Part shown: positions 1 to 8,155 of the stretch, piece by piece
How the letters are laid out: every line of letters starts with the position of its first letter
Numbering within the stretch: position 1 is the stretch's first letter
From: Desulfocurvibacter africanus subsp. africanus DSM 2603
Lineage (GTDB): Bacteria; Desulfobacterota; Desulfovibrionia; Desulfovibrionales; Desulfovibrionaceae
Direction: 5' to 3'
DNA: 64,000 nt
NCBI RefSeq assembly: GCF_000422545.1
Contig: NZ_AULZ01000010.1
Location: forward strand, 62,001 to 126,000
The notes under the pieces: model-generated
The model's database searches: none
The model's input: only the letters and a program-made list of their open reading frames with translations
What the model was told of the DNA's origin: nothing
Position numbers and translations under genes: made by a program

Positions 1-38
1 AGTACGAGCCCGGCCAGTGAAATCTCGATCGCTGTCAT
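1..38 (-). CDS. start of a further phage gene (partial, cut by window edge)
   Basis: An ATG on the minus strand (36-38) is preceded by GGAAGG five bases upstream and opens a frame that reads MTAIEISLAGLV before the window ends. It follows the decoration protein gene in the same direction. Too short to identify. Confidence 0.35.
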   Translation of the reverse strand, partial: MTAIEISLAGLV

Positions 39-63
39 CGCTGCCTTCCATTTTGCTTGCTTG

Positions 64-126
64 CCGCGAAAGCCTGGGAGGTTCCCAGGCTTTCGCGGGG
101 CCTCGGGGCGGAGCAACCCCGAGGCC
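64..126 (-). terminator. two tandem strong hairpins downstream of the decoration protein gene
   Basis: Positions 99-108 (GGCCTCGGGG) pair with 117-126, and positions 64-79 pair with 83-98 as a perfect 16-bp stem with a 3-base loop. Both lie directly after the decoration gene stop. There is no clear run of T after either stem on the minus strand, so these may be a processing or stability element rather than a simple intrinsic terminator. Confidence 0.5.
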
Positions 127-151
127 TGCGAGTGGGGTGAGGCAGCGAAAC

Positions 152-730
152 TTAGGCGAAGGGCCGGATCACGATGTAGTTGACCTTGTGGTCAGCGGCC
201 GGGTCGCCGGAGAAGATGACGTCGATTTTGCCAGCGCCGGAGTTGACGCTGGAGACGGTGCGCGCCACGGCGCCGGCCGTGTGCAGCTGCACCACGGCCA
301 CGTCCGTGGCCACGACGCCGGCCAGGGTGATGGACTCGGTTGCAGCGCCGCCGGCCGTGGTGTGGAGGCCGGCCGCGATGATGAGGCCGGCTCCGAGCAT
401 GGGCCCGGCCAACTTGACCTCGGCTTCCGTGCCGGTTTCGGCTTTGGCTTTGGTGCACATGCCGGCGTAGACCGGGCCGGGCACATCGGTGAGCTTGCCG
501 GTTGCGACGTCCCAGTACAGGTCTGCACCCAAGACAAAAGCTGCCGTGTTGATGGCCGGGAGCGTCCAGACCTCGCCGAGAGCAACGGACCCGGACAGGC
601 CATTGGCGATGGCCGCCAGGGCGATGCCGATGATCCGGCCCAACACGACCACGGCGCCGGACGCGATCGCCGCGCCAGTGCCGTTGACCCAGTTGATGAC
701 CTTGCCTTCCTGAACATGATTCGTAGCCAT
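152..730 (-). CDS. capsid decoration (cement) protein, DUF2190-like
   Basis: 192 residues, small and rich in Gly, Ala and Val, with the N-terminal pattern 'G...NGTGAAIASGAVVVLG' typical of the DUF2190 capsid cement family. Such proteins bind the outside of the phage head and stabilise it. The ATG at 730 has AAGGAG at a good distance upstream. It sits 42 bases after the major capsid gene, the usual place for a decoration gene. Identification rests on pattern and context, not on catalytic residues. Confidence 0.75.
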   Translation of the reverse strand: MATNHVQEGKVINWVNGTGAAIASGAVVVLGRIIGIALAAIANGLSGSVALGEVWTLPAINTAAFVLGADLYWDVATGKLTDVPGPVYAGMCTKAKAETGTEAEVKLAGPMLGAGLIIAAGLHTTAGGAATESITLAGVVATDVAVVQLHTAGAVARTVSSVNSGAGKIDVIFSGDPAADHKVNYIVIRPFA

Positions 731-772
731 GACTTCGTTCTCCTTAGTGAGTTGCTGCGCTTGCGCCTGGGC

Positions 773-2941
773 CTACTGGCCGGGGTTCTTGTAGAAGCCC
801 ACGTGGTCCATGACGCCCGCGCCGATGTCGTGGCGAACCTTCATGCCGATGGCGTCGGTCGAGAACTCCTCGTGCTCGGCCATGTAGGGCTGCTCGTTGC
901 CGTCCAGGTAGGCAACCTCGATGGTGTCCACCTGGTTCGGATCGCCGGTCAGATACCAGGCCTTGGTCGAATTGGCGTCCAGACGCGGCTCTGCGATGGG
1001 GATCAGGTCCTGCCACGGGTTCATGGTTCCGGCCGGCTGGTTGGCCACGGGCAGGGTCACGGAGCGGATGAGGATTTCGGTCTTGGTCTGCTGGGCCACG
1101 GGAACGAGCACATAGCGCGGGTTCACGTCGATGAGCGAGCCGTTGATGCCCTTCTGCTTGCGCATGGCCGCGCGGGCCAGGGACAGCTTGTCCGAGTCGA
1201 TTTCGCCCTTGCTCGCGGCCTCCAGGTTGCCGTGGTCGGCATGGAAAAGAGCCACGCTGTCGCTCATGGTCGGGTTGGCCAGGAGCAGGTTGTAGACGAT
1301 GTCGGCTTCCTTGCGCCGGGCGGCCGCGCCGAAGAGCTGCGGGATGCGCGTGAAGGCGCGCAGGTCGTCGTTGACGATCATCTGCCGAGTCAGGCGGACG
1401 ATCTTGCCGTAGGTGGCCACGGAGTAGGTTTCCTGCCTGTCCTTGAAGTTGCCGGTGCGGTATTCGCCGTTTTCGCCGATGAGCTCCAGGCTCGGGGCCT
1501 CGGACAGGGAAACGCCGTAGATGGTCTTGAAGTCGGGAGCCGGGATCACGTTGACCCAGGGGCGCCAGGTGGCCGGGGCTTCCATGTAGGCGGCCTGCAG
1601 CTTCTTGCCGGCCACGTCCCGGAAGATGCTGGCGAAGTCTGAGACGGACGTGCCGCCGATGCCGGACAGGGAGAAGACCTTGTCGGCGATCTGGCTCTTG
1701 CTCATGGTGAACACGTTGACGCCCTGGCGCGAGAGGATGAAGGCGGCCAGGCCCGAGAGGGTCATGCCGCGGAACTCCTCGTGGCCATCGACCGGCTTGG
1801 CGATCTTGACGCCGGACTGCAAGCACAGGCCGTCCACGATGGCCTTGCGCAGCTTGGCCGTGTCGGTCGTGCCCATGCTCACGATGCCGCCAAGCGGGCG
1901 GGAGCCGCTTGCCAGGTGCGCCATGATGCGCTCGCGGGCGGTCTCGACGGAGACGCCCTCGGAGAGCAGGGCTGTCTTGAGATCGCCGCACTTGTACGTG
2001 TCGCATAGCTGGGTGATGGTCTTGCGCGCTTCGGCATCCTCGGCCCTTAGTTCGGCCAGGGCGACCTTGATTGCCTTGGCCATGGCGTCGCCGGCCTGCT
2101 GCGCGGCAGGAGCCTGACCGGGCTGGGAAGTCTCAGCCTTCTCGGCCAGTTTCACTTCCAGGGCGGCTTCGACCTGCTCATCGGTCGCGCCGGCGGCCAA
2201 GCCGAGGTGCTTGAGCACATCGGCATCGGAGGTTCCGGCGGCGAGGTTGAGGAGCCGCCGGGCCAACTTGAGGATCTTCATGATGCTTTCCTCGTCTTGA
2301 AGGTTGTTAGAGCCCGGCATCGCACTCATGGCGACGGCCGCAGTATCTGGATCGGCTCCGAAAGCCACGAAGCTGACCTCGCCCATTTCGGACTCGGTCC
2401 AGATCTCCAGTGGTCCCTCGACGGTCCGACCGTTCACGGTGTAGGTCTCGCCAGCGGCGAGTTCGCGGATTACCTTGGCGCTGATCTGGATGCTCGCCTG
2501 CCAGGGGAAGCCCTCGCGGGCGAGGCCAAGGACCTGGGAGGCGTAGTCGGTGACCGAGCTGAACGCGCCCTTGACGTACAGGCCGTTATCGTCGGCGCTG
2601 TACTCGTCGGCCGTGCCGACGATCTGATCAACGCGATGCTGCAAAAGCGCAGGAAACTTCGAGTTGGCGCGCACGCCCGAGAGCTGGATCACGAAGCGAT
2701 ACCAGCCGAAGTCGATGATCTTCCCGGTGTTGGCCAGGATCTCGAAGCGGGACGGCTTGTCCTCTCCGCCCTCGGCCAGGGTGATCGTGGCAGGACCAGC
2801 CAGGGCGACGACGCCCTTTTCGTTGGCGGCCAGGCCGTAAGTCTTGTTCCAGACGGCCGAGGCCTCGGACATGGTCATGCCGCCAGCCAGGGCGCGCGAT
2901 AACCAATCCTGCAGGCACTCGCCGAACTTGGGCTTAAGCAT
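773..2941 (-). CDS. prohead protease / major capsid protein fusion
   Basis: 722 residues. The first 190 or so, including the stretch around FSSVTDYASQVLGL and ISAKVIRELA, resemble a phage Mu-type prohead protease. A linker of about residues 200-330 is rich in Ala, Glu and Lys (LEVKLAEKAE, then QQAGDAMAKAIKVAL) and would serve as scaffold. The remainder, from about residue 350, is a capsid protein (NVIPAPDFKTIYGVSLSEAP; GEYRTGNFKDRQETYSV). Protease, scaffold and shell in one chain is a known arrangement in some tailed phages; the mature shell protein is expected to be released by cleavage. The start overlaps the portal stop by 8 bases, indicating coupled translation. Confidence 0.87.
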   Translation of the reverse strand: MLKPKFGECLQDWLSRALAGGMTMSEASAVWNKTYGLAANEKGVVALAGPATITLAEGGEDKPSRFEILANTGKIIDFGWYRFVIQLSGVRANSKFPALLQHRVDQIVGTADEYSADDNGLYVKGAFSSVTDYASQVLGLAREGFPWQASIQISAKVIRELAAGETYTVNGRTVEGPLEIWTESEMGEVSFVAFGADPDTAAVAMSAMPGSNNLQDEESIMKILKLARRLLNLAAGTSDADVLKHLGLAAGATDEQVEAALEVKLAEKAETSQPGQAPAAQQAGDAMAKAIKVALAELRAEDAEARKTITQLCDTYKCGDLKTALLSEGVSVETARERIMAHLASGSRPLGGIVSMGTTDTAKLRKAIVDGLCLQSGVKIAKPVDGHEEFRGMTLSGLAAFILSRQGVNVFTMSKSQIADKVFSLSGIGGTSVSDFASIFRDVAGKKLQAAYMEAPATWRPWVNVIPAPDFKTIYGVSLSEAPSLELIGENGEYRTGNFKDRQETYSVATYGKIVRLTRQMIVNDDLRAFTRIPQLFGAAARRKEADIVYNLLLANPTMSDSVALFHADHGNLEAASKGEIDSDKLSLARAAMRKQKGINGSLIDVNPRYVLVPVAQQTKTEILIRSVTLPVANQPAGTMNPWQDLIPIAEPRLDANSTKAWYLTGDPNQVDTIEVAYLDGNEQPYMAEHEEFSTDAIGMKVRHDIGAGVMDHVGFYKNPGQ

Positions 2942-4469
2942 CGTCTTCCTCCTTCACTGGCTCGACCGGAGCGGACTTGGCCGGCTCCAGGAGATGCCCC
3001 AGGCCCTTGGCGCGCAGCGTCTGCTCTTCCTCGGCCAGCTCATCCACCAGTTCGTCGATGTCATCGCCCTGCTGGGCTGCAATGCGGCGGCGAGTGGTCA
3101 CGCCCATGGCCAGCCGCTTTTCGTCGGCCGTGGCGTCCTTGGCCGGATCTACCCAGGTCCAGCCCGGCTTTTGCCACTGCACGGCCTCGGCGTATGCTTC
3201 CGGGTCGGCCAGGTAGCCGGGCATGGCGATCTCGCCGGCCAGTGCTTCGGCCTCCAGGAACCACTCCCACACGCGGGCCAGAAACTTCTCTTCCAGGAAA
3301 CCCTGCATGCCCTTGTAGGTCAGGCGCTCTTCCAGCGCGGCCGAGCGGCCGCCGGAGTAGTTCGTCTCGGCATAGTCCTGGGACAGGGAGTGGTAGGCCA
3401 CGCCGACGCCGGCGGCGATGCCCTTGAGGCTCGACTTGACGTAGGGCTCGAAGGTCGCGCCAGAGCGCGGGTTGGCCACGGCCTCGATCTTGGTTCCAGT
3501 GGGCAGCCTGGTGATCTGGCCAGGGTTCACGAACTCCGGCACTTCATCGTAGGTGGTTTTGTTTTCGACCACACCCAGGCCGTTTCCGGACAGGACCTCT
3601 GGATACGGGCTGGTCAGGAACAGGCCGAAGGCCGAGGCGAGCCGGTTGGCGATGCGCTCGAAGGCCTGGTACTCGGACAGGTCGCGGGTCTCCATGATGA
3701 TGGACGCGAACCAGGACACGGCACGGGTCTGGGACACGCGCTCCTTGTCGTAGACGTGGATGATGTCCTCGGCAGATACGCGCACGGATTTGGGCAGCCC
3801 GGCCATGAATCCGCCGGGGTGTTCTTCCAGGATGTGGTAGGCCACGGGCCGGTTGTCCGGGCCGAACTCGATGCCGCGCACGGCCTTGTTGCCGTTGGCC
3901 AGCTTGCCGTCCACGAGGCTGTCGAGCTGGTCGCACTCGATCAGCTCCAGCCTGAATGGAGCCACGCGCTTGGTATTGACCCACACGCGGCGCACGAGGA
4001 TCTCGCCGTCCACCCAGACCGCGCGCAGCACGTGGCGCTGCATGGCCCAAAACGAGTCGTGGCCTTCGACGCTGGCGTGCTTGCGCCTGGCCCAGCGCGT
4101 GAAGCGCTTTTCCAGGGACTTGCTCAGGGATTCGTCCGGCTTGCCGTCGCCGCGCCTGAGCTGCGACTGCGGCTTGATGCCGGCGCGCACGCAGTTGTCG
4201 CAGATCTTGCGGATGGCCCCGCGAATGTAGGAATTGTTCGTGGCCAGGTCGCGGGCGCGAGCAGTGACCAGAGAGGCGTCCCGGCGCAGATCGGCGTCGC
4301 CGCTGCGCCTGCTGCCGCGCCAAGCGCGGTTGGGACCGTCGCGCTGAGCGGCCTGGTAGGCGAGGAAAGCCTGGCGCTGGCTCAGGTAGTTGGCCGCAGC
4401 CGCCGGGGAGCGGACCGCGAGCACCTGCGCAACGGCGCGGCTGACGAGGTCGTAAACCCTACTGCCCAC
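2934..4469 (-). CDS. phage portal protein, lambda family
   Basis: 511 residues, the usual length of lambda-type portals. The N-terminal third contains the Arg-rich RDLATNNSYIRGAIRKICDN region and RRDASLVTARARD characteristic of this family. The portal forms the ring at the head vertex through which DNA enters. The start is GTG at 4469, just inside the end of the gpW-like gene (11-base overlap), and the stop overlaps the capsid fusion start. The position between gpW and capsid matches lambda-like head modules. Confidence 0.9.
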   Translation of the reverse strand: MGSRVYDLVSRAVAQVLAVRSPAAAANYLSQRQAFLAYQAAQRDGPNRAWRGSRRSGDADLRRDASLVTARARDLATNNSYIRGAIRKICDNCVRAGIKPQSQLRRGDGKPDESLSKSLEKRFTRWARRKHASVEGHDSFWAMQRHVLRAVWVDGEILVRRVWVNTKRVAPFRLELIECDQLDSLVDGKLANGNKAVRGIEFGPDNRPVAYHILEEHPGGFMAGLPKSVRVSAEDIIHVYDKERVSQTRAVSWFASIIMETRDLSEYQAFERIANRLASAFGLFLTSPYPEVLSGNGLGVVENKTTYDEVPEFVNPGQITRLPTGTKIEAVANPRSGATFEPYVKSSLKGIAAGVGVAYHSLSQDYAETNYSGGRSAALEERLTYKGMQGFLEEKFLARVWEWFLEAEALAGEIAMPGYLADPEAYAEAVQWQKPGWTWVDPAKDATADEKRLAMGVTTRRRIAAQQGDDIDELVDELAEEEQTLRAKGLGHLLEPAKSAPVEPVKEEDDA

Positions 4470-4683
4470 GCCAGCCCCCGAAGGTTACCGTGCTGGTGCT
4501 AATGCCGCCAGACTGGGCGATGGCGATGCGCTGTTCAAGCCCCGCGATAGCCTCGTTGATGTCCCGGAGGTTGGCGCGCGTCAGCTTGCGGCCAGTGACC
4601 TCATAGGACTGCCCGAGCAAGGCAGCGTCACGGGCGGCCTTGTATTTGGCTAGATCGGCTTGAAGCTCGGCTAGGGATGCCAT
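4459..4683 (-). CDS. small head-tail joining / gpW-like (DUF6148-like) protein
   Basis: 74 residues, predicted helical (MASLAELQADLAKYKAARDA), with TRANLRDINEAIAGLEQRI, a pattern shared by gpW-type and DUF6148 phage proteins. In lambda, gpW joins head and tail after packaging. The place just before the portal is typical. The 134-base gap upstream holds two tandem palindromes (4762-4794), so it may have its own control. Confidence 0.7.
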   Translation of the reverse strand: MASLAELQADLAKYKAARDAALLGQSYEVTGRKLTRANLRDINEAIAGLEQRIAIAQSGGISTSTVTFGGWRGQ

Positions 4684-4761
4684 CGACGCTCCAGGGTGTG
4701 TTTTCCTTCAAATGTTCACCCTGGAGATACGACAGGCGATAAGATGTGCGGAAGGGTGTCG

Positions 4762-4794
4762 TTGCTAGCGCTAGCAAATTGCTAGAGCTAGCAA
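4762..4794. promoter_or_regulatory. two tandem 16-bp palindromes, operator-like
   Basis: TTGCTAGCGCTAGCAA (4762-4777) and TTGCTAGAGCTAGCAA (4779-4794) are palindromes of the form TTGCTAG-N2-CTAGCAA, separated by one base, giving a 17-bp period. No T run follows on either strand, which argues against a terminator. They lie between the stop of the 161-residue gene and the start of the gpW-like gene. The repressor or activator that would bind is not evident in the window. Confidence 0.6.
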
Positions 4795-4817
4795 CGTATG
4801 AATTAACGTGCCACCAG

Positions 4818-5303
4818 CTACGGAACCCGCGTGGATGCTTGCAAAACAACCAAAGAGGACACTGGCACTGGTTCATCTTGACCCATGACAAAAACATACC
4901 ATTCGCCGTCGAGGCCTTGGAACGAGCGTGTCATGGTGCGCACGGCATATGTCAGGTTGCGCATGGGGTCTGGAGCCTCAACCAAAGCATGTTTTGCCAT
5001 CGGCTGTGCTGGCATATCAGCAACTGAACAAGTGCTTTCCATTTGCCTTAGCGTGCAAGACTGCACAGTACGTTCAAAAAATTCCTGCACACCTTTCCAT
5101 GTATAGAACGAATACTTGCCAAGGCTCATCTCCCAGGCCCGACCGACCTTGAGTCTGTACTTTCCTGGCTCCGCCCCTGGCCTGTCATTCCATTGTTCGG
5201 CTGGGTAAAGTTCAATTTTTACGGTCTTTGCGTCGCTTTTGACACAAAGCGTCGTAATTTTGCGAGGCCGGATTGGGTCGTTTTCAACGCGGTTTTGGGT
5301 CAT
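4818..5303 (-). CDS. unrecognised protein in the prophage head module (moron candidate)
   Basis: 161 residues, no signal peptide or membrane segment. It contains Cys in TTLCVKSD and VQSCTLRQMESTCSV and aromatic patches (YSFYTWKGVQEFFE, DGEWYVFVMG). No family is recognised. The ATG at 5303 overlaps the stop of the zinc-finger gene as ATGA. The gene is visibly richer in A and T than the GC-rich terminase, portal and capsid genes beside it and is followed by the tandem palindromes. Both points suggest an inserted accessory gene. Function unknown. Confidence 0.75.
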   Translation of the reverse strand: MTQNRVENDPIRPRKITTLCVKSDAKTVKIELYPAEQWNDRPGAEPGKYRLKVGRAWEMSLGKYSFYTWKGVQEFFERTVQSCTLRQMESTCSVADMPAQPMAKHALVEAPDPMRNLTYAVRTMTRSFQGLDGEWYVFVMGQDEPVPVSSLVVLQASTRVP

Positions 5304-5551
5304 GCGCTTACAGCCTCCGAATCCCGCTGCGTGCTCTTGATCGTCAGCCCCAGGACGCACACGAGGCACTCCGGGTTGTCGCACTTGTGATCGCGGACAC
5401 GCACGCCTTTCCGCCAAGGCCAGGTGTGGTAGACTCGCATCTTGGTCCGGCCGCATTCCGGGCACACGGCTCCGAATCGCGACGAATAGTCCACTCCCTG
5501 CTCGGCCTTGCGCTTGGCCAGGGCCACGGTCACCAGGACTTCCTTTCTCAT
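5300..5551 (-). CDS. small Cys4 zinc-finger protein (Com/Ogr-like)
   Basis: 83 residues. It holds CPECG near residue 29 and, about 25 residues later, CDNPEC, with Arg, Lys and aromatic residues between. This is a four-cysteine zinc-binding arrangement like that of small phage regulators such as Com and Ogr/Delta. The start overlaps the terminase stop (ATGA at 5548-5551) and the stop overlaps the next gene in the same way, so all three are translationally coupled. A role in DNA or RNA binding is inferred from the finger only. Confidence 0.7.
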   Translation of the reverse strand: MRKEVLVTVALAKRKAEQGVDYSSRFGAVCPECGRTKMRVYHTWPWRKGVRVRDHKCDNPECLVCVLGLTIKSTQRDSEAVSA

Positions 5552-7479
5552 CGTCCACCTCCGAATACGCTGATCCCGTTGGTGTAGGGATTGGCTGCCG
5601 TCTTCTTCTCGATCTTGGGCGCCGGGTTGCGCGCGGACAGGATGTGCGCGGCGAGCGCGCGCAGGCTCGGAGCCCACTGGAAATGCACCATGGCCAAGTG
5701 CAGCACGGCGCAGTCTAGCCAGTGGTTGGCGCGGAAGCGCTTCCATTCCTGCCGGCCGTTCTTGCCCTGGACGAGGCGCTCGGCCGTGATCTCGCGCAGG
5801 TAGGCCGCGTCGGTGTCGGCGTGGAACTCGACCGTTTCCTCGAACGGCTGCTTCAGTTGGCCGTCGAGCTGGAGCACGCTCTGCTCCAGGCGGTTGAACC
5901 AGATAGCCTTGAACGCATCGACATCGATGTGGTGCAGGCGCAGGCCGTGCTTGAGCTTCTTGCCGCTGGCCGTGGCCTCGATGAGCGACGGCTTGACGTA
6001 CACGCCGGGCGTCTTGCGGCTCATGCCCTTGGTGCCGGTGATCACGTCATGGCGCTGGTCGAGCAGCCAGTTGTAGGCCTGCATGGTGCGGCTCTCGTCG
6101 TCGCCCTCGTGGGTCGTGCCGCCCGTGTCCACGGCCGCGCGCCAGATGTGCAGATCCGTGTCCGTGCCCTGCAGGCGGTAGCTCGATTCGAAGACGAGCC
6201 GGCGCAGGGCTTCGAAGTCCGGGGCCGTGCCATAGTCGATGATGGCCAGGCGATCCGGATTCACCCCATGAGCTGCGACCGAGTAGCGCAGATCGCGCAT
6301 CTGCATGTCCGTCGACAGGGTCAGGGCCACGGTCCAGGCCGGGGCCGTGAGCTGCTCTACGGCTGGCGAGACGAGGCGCGCGATGCGCTGCTCGTTCGTT
6401 TCCTGCACCACGACCTTGTAGGGCTTGCTGGCGTGGGCGTTGTCCCAGAGCTGCATCTTGTGGGGGGAGCCGAGCGCGCCGAACCAGTCGGCCATGACTT
6501 TGGACAGGCTCACAAGCGGCAGCTCCCAGGAGCGCAGACGGAAGCCGACAACGGCCGGTCGGTCCACTTGCTTGTCCGGTGCCCAGCCGCCCATGGCCAG
6601 GGCGCGGTCGCGGATGTGGTCGGTCCAGTGGTAGCCGCAATGCGGGCACTCGTACCAGGCCAGGCGCTCGCCGTAGATCCGGCCCGGATCGCGCTCGCCG
6701 TCCGGAACCTTGATGTGCTCGAACTCCATGCGCTGGCGCGTGCGGCAGGACGGGCACTCGGCCTCGTAGTGGTGAATGACCTGGGCTTGGCGGTGCATGT
6801 CGCGCCAGATGGTGCCCTCGGCCTTGTCCGCGTCGTCCGATTCCGCGCCGCGCACCTTGCTGAAGCGGAAGATCTTGTGCGTGTGCGGGTAGTCGCCGCA
6901 GCGCTCCTCCATGGTGCCCACGGCGATCTTGTCCGCGTAGGCGTCCTCCTCATCGATGAGCAGGTACTCCATGGGCACGGAGGACATGCGCGATTCGCTT
7001 CCGGCCCACATGCCGTAGATGGTCGAGCCGTCCTGCCAGCGGACCTCGGTCTTCTGCAGGGCGTAGCGACCGGCGGCGATCTTTTTTCTTAGCCGCGGCG
7101 AGGCCTGGATGTGCGGGATGATGGCCGTCTCGAACTTGCGCTCCACGGCGTCCTGGTCGGGCATGCCCACGCCCGCCGGGGCCGGACGGCGATCCATGGC
7201 CGCCAGCAGGCAGGAGTAGGCCACGGTGGTCTTGCCCGAGCGGCTGGGCGCGATGAAGAAGATCTTGCGTACCCATGGCGCGTCCCAGGCATCCATTATG
7301 CCGCGCGCGTAGGGCAGCACGTCCGGCTGCCAGCGCTGGCCACGGTAGCGTCCGGCGAGAATGTGCATGTGCCGGCTGGCCCATTCGGCGCTGCCCGCGC
7401 GCGGGCGACGGCGGAAGACCTCGATCTCCCCGGTATAGAATCCGAATGGCGCGCTACTCGCCACTGTCTGAGCCTGCAT
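5548..7479 (-). CDS. phage terminase large subunit, GpA family
   Basis: 643 residues, the usual GpA length. The packaging ATPase motifs are clear: Walker A APSRSGKT at 77-84 and Walker B LLIDEED near 173-179. A zinc-ribbon-like pair CPSC ... CPHC lies in the middle, and nuclease-type acidic residues follow. It cuts concatemeric DNA and drives it into the prohead through the portal. The ATG at 7479 has GGAGGAG just upstream and overlaps the end of the small-subunit gene by 26 bases; a longer upstream extension in the same frame lies inside the small subunit and is unlikely to be translated. Confidence 0.95.
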   Translation of the reverse strand: MQAQTVASSAPFGFYTGEIEVFRRRPRAGSAEWASRHMHILAGRYRGQRWQPDVLPYARGIMDAWDAPWVRKIFFIAPSRSGKTTVAYSCLLAAMDRRPAPAGVGMPDQDAVERKFETAIIPHIQASPRLRKKIAAGRYALQKTEVRWQDGSTIYGMWAGSESRMSSVPMEYLLIDEEDAYADKIAVGTMEERCGDYPHTHKIFRFSKVRGAESDDADKAEGTIWRDMHRQAQVIHHYEAECPSCRTRQRMEFEHIKVPDGERDPGRIYGERLAWYECPHCGYHWTDHIRDRALAMGGWAPDKQVDRPAVVGFRLRSWELPLVSLSKVMADWFGALGSPHKMQLWDNAHASKPYKVVVQETNEQRIARLVSPAVEQLTAPAWTVALTLSTDMQMRDLRYSVAAHGVNPDRLAIIDYGTAPDFEALRRLVFESSYRLQGTDTDLHIWRAAVDTGGTTHEGDDESRTMQAYNWLLDQRHDVITGTKGMSRKTPGVYVKPSLIEATASGKKLKHGLRLHHIDVDAFKAIWFNRLEQSVLQLDGQLKQPFEETVEFHADTDAAYLREITAERLVQGKNGRQEWKRFRANHWLDCAVLHLAMVHFQWAPSLRALAAHILSARNPAPKIEKKTAANPYTNGISVFGGGR

Positions 7480-8155
7480 CCACTCCTCCGTCGTCTGTCT
7501 TCGGTGCGGTCTCCATGACCCTGGCCAGCTCGTCGTCCCACCAGGAGCCCTCGGCATACGGCTCCAGGAACCGCTCCACCTGATCCACCCACATGGCCAC
7601 CAGCTCCGGCTCGCGCTGCTGCACGCGGCGCACGATCTCGCCGGCCTTGGACTCGTCGCCGCCCACCAGACGCACGATCTCGCGCGCCGTGCGCTCCTCG
7701 CCGCCGAACATGGCCGCGATCTCGCCCAGGGCGTCGTGGATGAAGTTTTCCAGGCCGTAGCGGAAAGCCTGGGCGCGCAGGGCCAGGTCGCGCTCGACGA
7801 TCTCGCGCGGCACGGTCTGGCCGCGCTCGGCATGGAGCTTGAGGCGTTGGCGCTCGGTCGTTACACGCTTGAGTTCGGTTTCGGCCCGCTGGCGCTCCTC
7901 GGCCACGGTCGCCTCGTCGAGGTTGCCCTGGACGGACTTGGCCGGCTTGGCCGGGGCGTCCGCCTTGCGCGGCCACTGGGCGCTCGCGTAGTTCTCCACG
8001 GCGCGCACGAGCCAGCCTCCGCCTGGAGCCGTCGGCTTGAGCAGGCCCTCGTCGCAATATTTGTAGACCGTACCGCGCGCGACGCCGTAGCCCTGGGTTC
8101 GTAGATGATTGAACACCGCAAAGCGGTTTTTGAGCACCTTGATCTCATCGCTCAT
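7454..8155 (-). CDS. terminase small subunit (Nu1-like, winged helix)
   Basis: 233 residues. The N-terminus (LRTQGYGVARGTVYKYCDEG) reads as a helix-turn-helix of the Nu1/terminase small-subunit type. It is followed by a coiled-coil-prone stretch rich in Glu and Arg (about residues 80-115) and an acidic tail that would contact the large subunit. It recognises the packaging site. The start overlaps the primase stop as ATGA, and it lies directly before the large subunit. Confidence 0.8.
   Translation of the reverse strand: MSDEIKVLKNRFAVFNHLRTQGYGVARGTVYKYCDEGLLKPTAPGGGWLVRAVENYASAQWPRKADAPAKPAKSVQGNLDEATVAEERQRAETELKRVTTERQRLKLHAERGQTVPREIVERDLALRAQAFRYGLENFIHDALGEIAAMFGGEERTAREIVRLVGGDESKAGEIVRRVQQREPELVAMWVDQVERFLEPYAEGSWWDDELARVMETAPKTDDGGVDAGSDSGE

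Noticed and set aside
17-1642. 541-codon open frame on the plus strand opposite the capsid genes
   Set aside because: Low-complexity Gly/Arg/Asp/Val-rich product caused by GC-rich codons of the opposite strand; decoration and capsid fusion genes explain the region.
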